This document shows, one piece after another, positions 14,590-19,568 of a stretch of DNA of 19,568 nucleotides. Position numbers and translations under genes: made by a program. Under the pieces are notes generated by a model, which saw only the letters and a list, made by a program, of their open reading frames with translations, was not told the DNA's origin and ran no database searches. This stretch comes from Verrucomicrobiota bacterium (lineage in GTDB: Bacteria > Verrucomicrobiota > Verrucomicrobiia > Limisphaerales > UBA1096). The stretch is from contig JASLKI010000398.1 of assembly GCA_030747575.1 (NCBI GenBank), forward strand, positions 1 through 19,568. Reading direction: 5' to 3'. Every line of letters starts with the position of its first letter. Position 1 is the stretch's first letter.

Positions 14590-16188
14590 TTACTGACTTT
14601 GAAAGGTAATTTTAGTTAATGCCCCGGAGCCGATTTTTTTTACTCCATGATACTCATTTGCAGAGAGGTGCTGGCAAATCAGAAACACCGTCTCCTTGCT
14701 TTCTGAATCCTTAATGGCAGCCGCAATTTCGTCTACTGAATGAGAAGAATCACTGTTTTCACTAAGGAAATCTATTATTTTAGCTTGTAACGTGATAACA
14801 TCTCCTGCTGCTTTTTTCCCGGCTTCCACGCCGGGTTGGTGGTATGCGTTTATATTAATAATAGACGCATAATAACCAACAGATCTTTCAAACAACGCCA
14901 CTAAAGCGCCTATATTAAATTCATTAATTAATGTAATATTAATCGTTATAGATTCTCTTCTATTTTGATAAAGTGCGTTTCGCGTGCCTTGAAAGAAACC
15001 GTCAAGGTAGTCACCGCTTGTGTGGCCTTTTTCGACCTCCATTGACTCACCATCGCGATCCTTTAAAACCCGGATAAAGGTGACAAAAAAGTTGTGCACG
15101 CCTTCGCGCAGTTGCTGAACGTAGGCGTGTTGATCCGTCGATCCCTTGTTGCCGTAAACTGAGATTCCCTGATTAACAACTTGGCCCTCTAGGTCTCGTT
15201 CCTTGCCCAGTGATTCCATGATAAGTTGCTGTAGGTATTTCGAGAAAAACTCGAGTCTGTCCTTGTACGGCAGAATCACCATGTCCTTGGAGCCTTGACC
15301 GTCTACAGCGTTGAACCACATTGCCGAAAGCTGGGCGGAAGGGTTTCCCTCAAATGATTTTGTTCGCGTCACTGTATCGCAGGCAGCGGCTCCTGCGAGG
15401 AACTGGTCGATGTCAAATCCCTGCAGCGCTGCAGGCAGGAGGCCGACCGCGGACGTTTCACTGGTGCGTCCGCCAACCCAGTCCCACATCGGGAATCGCT
15501 GAATCCATCCTTCAGCTTTGGCTATTTTGTCGAGGTTGCTTCCTTCCCCGGTGATGGCGACCGCGTGGTCGGCGAAGTTCAATTCTGCCGCCTTGAACGC
15601 TGCTTTCATCTCGAGCATTCCGTTCCTGGTTTCCTTGGTACCCCCGGATTTCGAAATCACAATAACGAGTGTATTTCCTAATGAATTAGCCAATTTAGAT
15701 TTAATACGGTCGATCCCGTCCGGGTCAGTGTTGTCTATGAACCAAGGGGTCACCTTGTCCTTGCAGGGCTGGGAAAGTGCGTGAGCTACGAATTGCGGGC
15801 CAAGCGCTGAACCGCCGATGCCAATGATCAGCATGTTTTCGAACGGCCCATCTGATCCGTGAATTTCACCTGAATGAACCTTGGCGGCGAACGCCTTGAT
15901 GCTGGCCAAGGTTTGATCGATCGCTTGCCGAATTCCCTCCGTGGGAGCCAAGGTGGAGTTCCTGAGCCAATAATGGCCTACCATCCTGTTTTCGTCGGGA
16001 TTGGCGATGGCCCCAGCCTCGAGTTCATCCATCGCGGCGAACGCCTTGGCCAAGCGCGGCTTGATCTGCCCGATGAACTCCTCCGTGAAATTCATTCGGC
16101 TGATGTCGAGCCCCAAGCCGATAGAGGGGAACTCTGTGTAGTAACGTTGAAACCTCTCCCAAAGATTATTGCCGTCTGTTTGTGTCAT
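14590..16188 (-). CDS. pgi: Glucose-6-phosphate isomerase
   Basis: From the ATG at 16188 the product has 532 residues and opens MTQTDGNNLWERFQRYY. ATG 16206 and GTG 16236 are in-frame alternatives adding 6 or 16 residues; none has a good Shine-Dalgarno sequence, and the chosen one best fits family N termini. The enzyme interconverts glucose-6-phosphate and fructose-6-phosphate. Motifs include NPDENRMVGHYWLR, ENMLIIGIGGSALGPQFV (sugar-phosphate SIS fold), ISKSGGTKETRNG, DWVGGRTSETSAVG (PGI signature), QQLIMESLGKERD with the catalytic Glu, GNKGSTDQHAYVQQLREG with the catalytic His and YHQPGVEAGKKAAG with the catalytic Lys. The GNKGSTDQHAYVQQL form resembles plastid/cyanobacterial-type enzymes. 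It is followed three bases later by mnmG. A very AT-rich stretch at 14911-14970 is unlike the rest of the gene. Confidence 0.95.
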   Translation of the reverse strand: MTQTDGNNLWERFQRYYTEFPSIGLGLDISRMNFTEEFIGQIKPRLAKAFAAMDELEAGAIANPDENRMVGHYWLRNSTLAPTEGIRQAIDQTLASIKAFAAKVHSGEIHGSDGPFENMLIIGIGGSALGPQFVAHALSQPCKDKVTPWFIDNTDPDGIDRIKSKLANSLGNTLVIVISKSGGTKETRNGMLEMKAAFKAAELNFADHAVAITGEGSNLDKIAKAEGWIQRFPMWDWVGGRTSETSAVGLLPAALQGFDIDQFLAGAAACDTVTRTKSFEGNPSAQLSAMWFNAVDGQGSKDMVILPYKDRLEFFSKYLQQLIMESLGKERDLEGQVVNQGISVYGNKGSTDQHAYVQQLREGVHNFFVTFIRVLKDRDGESMEVEKGHTSGDYLDGFFQGTRNALYQNRRESITINITLINEFNIGALVALFERSVGYYASIININAYHQPGVEAGKKAAGDVITLQAKIIDFLSENSDSSHSVDEIAAAIKDSESKETVFLICQHLSANEYHGVKKIGSGALTKITFQSQ

Positions 16189-16397
16189 TGTTTTAAAGCT
16201 GTCCATGCCCTGCGGCAAGGCGTTCAAATGCAACACAATCCATTACCAAAGGCAATCCGATGCTCGCACCGCGCCGCTTGCTCAAGCGATTGACAGGGCA
16301 GATAATTATTTCATCTCGCTGATAAACCTGTAACCATCTGGTCCGATTTGGCCGTATCTTTCCGTTCAGCTTGGCTGATGGCACACATCATTTTTAC
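16189..16397. promoter_or_regulatory. Divergent spacer between pgi and the CotH gene
   Basis: About 209 bp separate the two chosen starts and must carry both promoters. A perfect TTGACA occurs on the plus strand at 16290-16295, but no acceptable -10 hexamer is seen 16-18 bases downstream. No other element is recognisable. Confidence 0.35.
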
Positions 16398-19007
16398 ATG
16401 AAAACTATTACTGCTCAATTACTCCTGACTAGTGGCTTAATGGCCGCATCGGCTGCGAGCCTTACGGCACAACCCGCCGAACGATCAGGGCGAGGCGAAC
16501 GCCCCGACCGCGCAGCACAGCGCAAACAAATTCTTGATCGTTTTGATAAAAACAAGGATGGCGAACTGGATGAGGAAGAACGTGAAGCCGCTAGGCAGTC
16601 TTTCCGGAGTGGCGGCGGTCCCAATCCCTTTTCTAGTCAAAGGGGTCGACCCGGTGGTCCCCCGGATGCCAGCGGTCGTGCAGCAGGCTCGCCGCCTGAT
16701 CGCGGGGGTCGCGCCAGGGGAGGCGGGGGCAGGGGAGGTTCCCGACGCGGGCAACGGATCGAATTGATCCCAAAGTTTGATAAGGATGATGATGGGCTTC
16801 TCGACAAAGCTGAGCGTTCCGCTGCGAGAAAATATATGGAGGAGCAACGCGGCGGCGATGGCGGCGGCGATCGGGGTCAGCGCGGAGGCCGACCCCCCCG
16901 CCCAGACGGGGACCGTGGCGGCAGTCCGCCTTCTCGCGGCGATCGCGGAGCCCGTCCTGACCCGAGGAGCGGCAGCGGTCGTCCCGCCCCCGAGCCCCGC
17001 GACTTTTCAAAAGCCGAGCGGCTTGAGCCGGGCAATGACAAGGATCTCGGTACCAAACTTTACGACGAGGGCACGCTTCGGACGTTGTTCATCAAGTTTA
17101 AGGATAACGAGTGGATGGAGGAGATGGAGGCCTTTTACCGGACCGATGTCGCCGTGCCCGCTGACCTGACCGTAGACGGCAAACTCTACAAGAACGTTGG
17201 CCTGAAGTTTCGCGGCAACTCTTCTTTTCGTTCCGTGTCCCGCGACTTGAAACGGTCGATGAACCTTTACATCGACCACAAGCACAGCGACCAAAAGCTC
17301 CTCGGCTACAAGACCCTCAACCTGCTCAACGCCAACTCGGATCCGACGTTTATGCGTGAGGTCATCTATTCACACGTGGCACGTAATTACATCCCGGCGT
17401 TCAAGGGTAATTTCATCAAGGTGGTGATCAACGGCGAAAGCTGGGGCCTCTACTCGCACATCCAGCAGTACAACAAGGATTTCCTCGAGGACAACTTCGG
17501 CACACGAGACGGTGTACGCTGGAAGATTGGCGCAGGCGGAGGTGGCAGTGGCAATCTCCGTTATCCGGGGGAGAAAAAGGAAGATTACACTGGCTTTCAA
17601 CAACGCACGGAAGGCAAAGAAGAGGCTTGGAAAGAATTGCTGCAGTTCACCAAACTGCTGGATGAATCCCCGATCGAAGAGTTGGCAGATAAATTAAATG
17701 GACGCTTTAATATCGACAGCGCCATGTGGTCATTGGCACTCGAGTGCGTTTTTCAGGATGAGGGGTATTTCACCCGAGGAAGCGATTACAACCTGTACCT
17801 TGATCCAGATGGGCGCTTCCACCTGTTGCAGCACGACGGCAATGAGGTGATGAACATCCCCGGCGGCCCCGGTATGCCGTCCGGGCTGCGCGGGCCAAAG
17901 CTTGAGCCATTTTACAATGCCGACAACCCAGACCGCCCACTCATGTACAAGCTGTTCCAGGTACCCCACTTTAAGGCGCGCTATCGGCACCACCTCAAGA
18001 CGATCACCCAGGAGTGGATCACCTGGGACAAAGTAGGCCCACTCGTCGAAGGTTACGCAGCCCTAATCAGGGACGAAGTCAAAAAGGACGTCCGCAAACA
18101 CAGCTCATATGAGGCCTTTGAAAAAGGGCTTATTCAAACAAGCTCCGACGGGCGACGCACCAAGCTTGGCCTCAGGCCGTTCACCGAGGGCCGCCGAGAG
18201 TTTCTGCTGAACCATCCGGAGGTAAATCTCCCTGCACCGAAGATCGTCTCGGTGACTGAACTCGACGAAGCCAAATCGACCGACTCCATCCGCATCGCCG
18301 CCGAAACGAGCGGCGAAACCTTGGCCAAGTCGATCTTTCTCTGGTTTGCTGACGGCAAAAACGAGCCGTACAAGCAGATGGCGATGCAGCCCGATGGCCA
18401 AGCGAACGGCGGCGTCTTCACCGCAAACATCCCGTCACAGCTCGCCGGCAAAAAGATTCGCTACTACGTCGAGGCCCGTTCCGATGGGGAGGAGATGACC
18501 TCAGATTTTTATCCAGCCCATGCCGAAGCCAAGCCTCTGACCTTCCGCGTCAAGGCTCCCAAGGCCAGACAATCCGTGCTGACAATAAACGAGATCGTTT
18601 CTGAAAACCAAGCTGCTGGCAAGGATCCGCAGGGCGACTACGACGACTACATCGAGATCGCGAACACCTCCGACAGTGAGGTCGATTTGTCGGGCAAATT
18701 CCTGACTGACAGCAAAAAAATTCCGCGCAAATGGAGGTTCCCGAAAGGTACCAAAATCGCGGCGGGCGGGCGCCTGGTTGTTTGGGCCGACGAAGACGGC
18801 AAAGCCAAGGAGGGCCTGCATGCTAACTTCAAGTTGGCCAAGGCCGGCGAGACCATTCAACTCATCGACACCGACAACGCCGGCAATTCTGTCCTCGACG
18901 AAGTGAACTTTTCCAAGCTTGGGCCCGACTCGGCATACCGCCGCTTACCGGACGCCAAAGGCGACTTCAGCGAGGGGGCGGCCACTCCGGGGGCGGCCAA
19001 CGAGTGA
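16398..19007 (+). CDS. Secreted CotH-kinase-like protein with two EF-hands, Gly/Arg-rich linker and lamin-tail domain
   Basis: The product has 869 residues from the ATG at 16398, with a signal peptide (KTITAQLLLTSGLMAASAASLTAQ). Residues 50-61 (DKNKDGELDEEE) and 128-139 (DKDDDGLLDKAE) are canonical EF-hand calcium loops with all 1-3-5-9-12 ligands. Between and after them lie Gly/Arg/Pro/Asp-rich low-complexity stretches (~70-118 and ~150-200). Residues ~225-590 match the CotH family: LKFRGNSSFRS, KRSMNLYID, KTLNLLNANSDPTFMRE, FIKVVINGESWGLYSHIQQYNKDFL and YLDPDGRFHLLQHDGNEVMN, the last carrying likely catalytic Asp. CotH proteins are atypical kinases known to phosphorylate spore-coat or surface proteins. 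Residues ~735-869 are a lamin-tail domain (LTINEIVSENQA, DDYIEIANTSDSEVDLSG, AGETIQLID). Probably extracellular; the substrate is unknown. Confidence 0.92.
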   Translation: MKTITAQLLLTSGLMAASAASLTAQPAERSGRGERPDRAAQRKQILDRFDKNKDGELDEEEREAARQSFRSGGGPNPFSSQRGRPGGPPDASGRAAGSPPDRGGRARGGGGRGGSRRGQRIELIPKFDKDDDGLLDKAERSAARKYMEEQRGGDGGGDRGQRGGRPPRPDGDRGGSPPSRGDRGARPDPRSGSGRPAPEPRDFSKAERLEPGNDKDLGTKLYDEGTLRTLFIKFKDNEWMEEMEAFYRTDVAVPADLTVDGKLYKNVGLKFRGNSSFRSVSRDLKRSMNLYIDHKHSDQKLLGYKTLNLLNANSDPTFMREVIYSHVARNYIPAFKGNFIKVVINGESWGLYSHIQQYNKDFLEDNFGTRDGVRWKIGAGGGGSGNLRYPGEKKEDYTGFQQRTEGKEEAWKELLQFTKLLDESPIEELADKLNGRFNIDSAMWSLALECVFQDEGYFTRGSDYNLYLDPDGRFHLLQHDGNEVMNIPGGPGMPSGLRGPKLEPFYNADNPDRPLMYKLFQVPHFKARYRHHLKTITQEWITWDKVGPLVEGYAALIRDEVKKDVRKHSSYEAFEKGLIQTSSDGRRTKLGLRPFTEGRREFLLNHPEVNLPAPKIVSVTELDEAKSTDSIRIAAETSGETLAKSIFLWFADGKNEPYKQMAMQPDGQANGGVFTANIPSQLAGKKIRYYVEARSDGEEMTSDFYPAHAEAKPLTFRVKAPKARQSVLTINEIVSENQAAGKDPQGDYDDYIEIANTSDSEVDLSGKFLTDSKKIPRKWRFPKGTKIAAGGRLVVWADEDGKAKEGLHANFKLAKAGETIQLIDTDNAGNSVLDEVNFSKLGPDSAYRRLPDAKGDFSEGAATPGAANE

Positions 19008-19073
19008 ACCTAGGCCAAGTGCCGGGACGGTTGAGTTTGAGGGAGCGCACATACTGAGTGTTTTTTTATTTCC
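19008..19073. other. Convergent intergenic gap between the CotH and NHL genes
   Basis: The 66-bp gap separates the two stop codons. A run of seven T (19051-19057) follows a weak ACA...TGT pairing on the plus strand. The stem is too poor to call a terminator with confidence. Confidence 0.25.
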
Positions 19074-19568
19074 TCACTCCACCCGGAGAATTCGGTGGTT
19101 GCTGGAATCGACGATATACAATTTGCCCTTGTCCCAAGTCACTCCGTGCGGCTTTGAGAGTTTTACCTTCCCTAGGCCGAGCACGGTCGATACCTCGCCG
19201 GTTTTCGGTTCATACTTGCGGATCAAGTGATTCACATCATCTGCGACGTAAATATTTCCCGACGGATCGGCGCAAATATGTTTCGGCCCGTTGAAGCGCG
19301 CGGCTGAACCCATGCCATCGCTGTTACCTTTTTCCCCATTGCCGGCGACGGTGTAAATCCGTCCATCCGGCCGCACCACCCGCAGTGCGTGTCCTCCGCG
19401 CTCAAGCACGTACACATTCCCTGCTGTGTCGCTGCAAACCGCACGCGGGTCAACCAATGGGGCCTCAGTCGCCTTGGCACCGTCCTTTGGGATACCCCGT
19501 TGGCCGTTGCCCGCGATGGTTAGAACCTTGTCGGACTTGAGATCGATCTCGCGGATGCGACGGTTTTT
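19074..19568 (-). CDS. NHL-repeat beta-propeller protein, C-terminal part (cut by window edge)
   Basis: Only the last ~164 residues are present; the frame runs open through 19568, so the 5' end lies outside the window. The visible part contains successive NHL repeats: NRRIREIDLKSDKVLTIAGNG, then DPRAVCSDTAGNVYVLERGG with RIYTVAGNGEKG, then GPKHICADPSGNIYVADDVNH with STVLGLG, then KPHGVTWDKGKLYIVDSSNHRI. This is the standard blade pattern (P.G...D..GN.YV.D..NHRIR...) of secreted propellers that act as protein-interaction platforms or, in some families, as lyases. No catalytic residues can be judged from the fragment. The codon at 19457 is TTG and is internal to the repeat series, so it is not the start. 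Confidence 0.88.
   Translation of the reverse strand, partial: KNRRIREIDLKSDKVLTIAGNGQRGIPKDGAKATEAPLVDPRAVCSDTAGNVYVLERGGHALRVVRPDGRIYTVAGNGEKGNSDGMGSAARFNGPKHICADPSGNIYVADDVNHLIRKYEPKTGEVSTVLGLGKVKLSKPHGVTWDKGKLYIVDSSNHRILRVE

Larger units (their letters stand above)
291..18841. repeat. Highly iterated palindromic octamer TTGGCCAA, 15 dispersed copies
   Basis: Exact copies begin at 291, 658, 3443, 3697, 4315, 5245, 6790, 6902, 7165, 7390, 8267, 10378, 16046, 18321 and 18834. Nine of them extend to the decamer CTTGGCCAAG. Fourteen are inside genes and one (3697) is intergenic. In genes they are read as Leu-Ala-Lys/Asn (six), Leu/Ile/Phe-Gly-Gln (five) and Trp-Pro-Ser (three), so all three codon phases are used. 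Many one-mismatch copies also occur, for example near 1451, 3470, 6811, 12523 and 15903. Confidence 0.9.

Noticed and set aside
16290..16295. Perfect TTGACA -35 hexamer before the CotH gene
   Set aside because: No acceptable -10 hexamer lies 16-18 bases downstream, so a promoter cannot be supported.
16620..17010. Possible tandem repeat array in the CotH gene
   Set aside because: The Gly/Arg/Pro-rich stretch is low-complexity coding sequence without a fixed repeat unit at DNA level.

Overview
The window looks like chromosomal DNA from an uncultured member of the Verrucomicrobiota (PVC superphylum). Three things support this. There is a prepilin-type protein with an FTLIELLVVIAIIAILAALLLP-type leader. 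There is a very large exported beta-propeller/HEAT/cytochrome c 'membrane-bound dehydrogenase' of the Pirellula/Verrucomicrobium type. There are also several exported proteins with lamin-tail, Ig-like, CotH and NHL domains, which are typical of this group. No rRNA, tRNA, CRISPR array, phage gene or transposase is visible.

Layout from left to right. An exported multidomain protein (Ig-like, OB-fold-like, lamin-tail domain) and its upstream prepilin-like gene lie on the minus strand (40-3606). A 254-bp gap with hairpins and inverted repeats follows. Next comes a minus-strand amino-acid block, transcribed as tiny basic protein (27 aa), then cysK, then a class I aspartate aminotransferase (6191 to 3861). 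Diverging from it on the plus strand is a two-gene unit: a small lipoprotein-like protein resembling the SecD P1 head, and an M23 metallopeptidase overlapping it by 4 bp (6232-7766). Converging on that pair is the ~3.8-kb dehydrogenase/cytochrome gene (7772-11572, possibly from 11629). A divergent AT-rich spacer leads to an MTA phosphorylase gene (plus strand), which converges on a pgi-mnmG operon (minus strand, 16188 to 12673). A CotH-kinase/EF-hand/lamin-tail protein (plus) follows, and the right edge cuts an NHL-repeat protein (minus).

Three non-coding signals stand out. (1) The palindromic octamer TTGGCCAA occurs 15 times where about 0.3 would be expected. It is read in all three codon phases and on genes of both orientations, so this resembles a HIP1-type highly iterated palindrome rather than a protein motif. 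(2) A perfect 16-bp palindrome, TGTTCCACGTGGAACA, matches the ParB-binding parS consensus. It sits in the 48-bp gap between the MTA phosphorylase gene and mnmG (gidA). A second copy with one mismatch lies inside mnmG, within a segment that appears to be an insertion relative to E. coli MnmG. Together they suggest that the window is in the origin-proximal partition region. (3) The first gene has an in-frame signal peptide that would have to start at an ATA codon.

The genes cover housekeeping metabolism (cysteine and aspartate metabolism, MTA salvage, glycolysis), tRNA wobble modification, and a large share of cell-envelope or secreted proteins. Apart from the two short operons there is no sign of one dedicated pathway.
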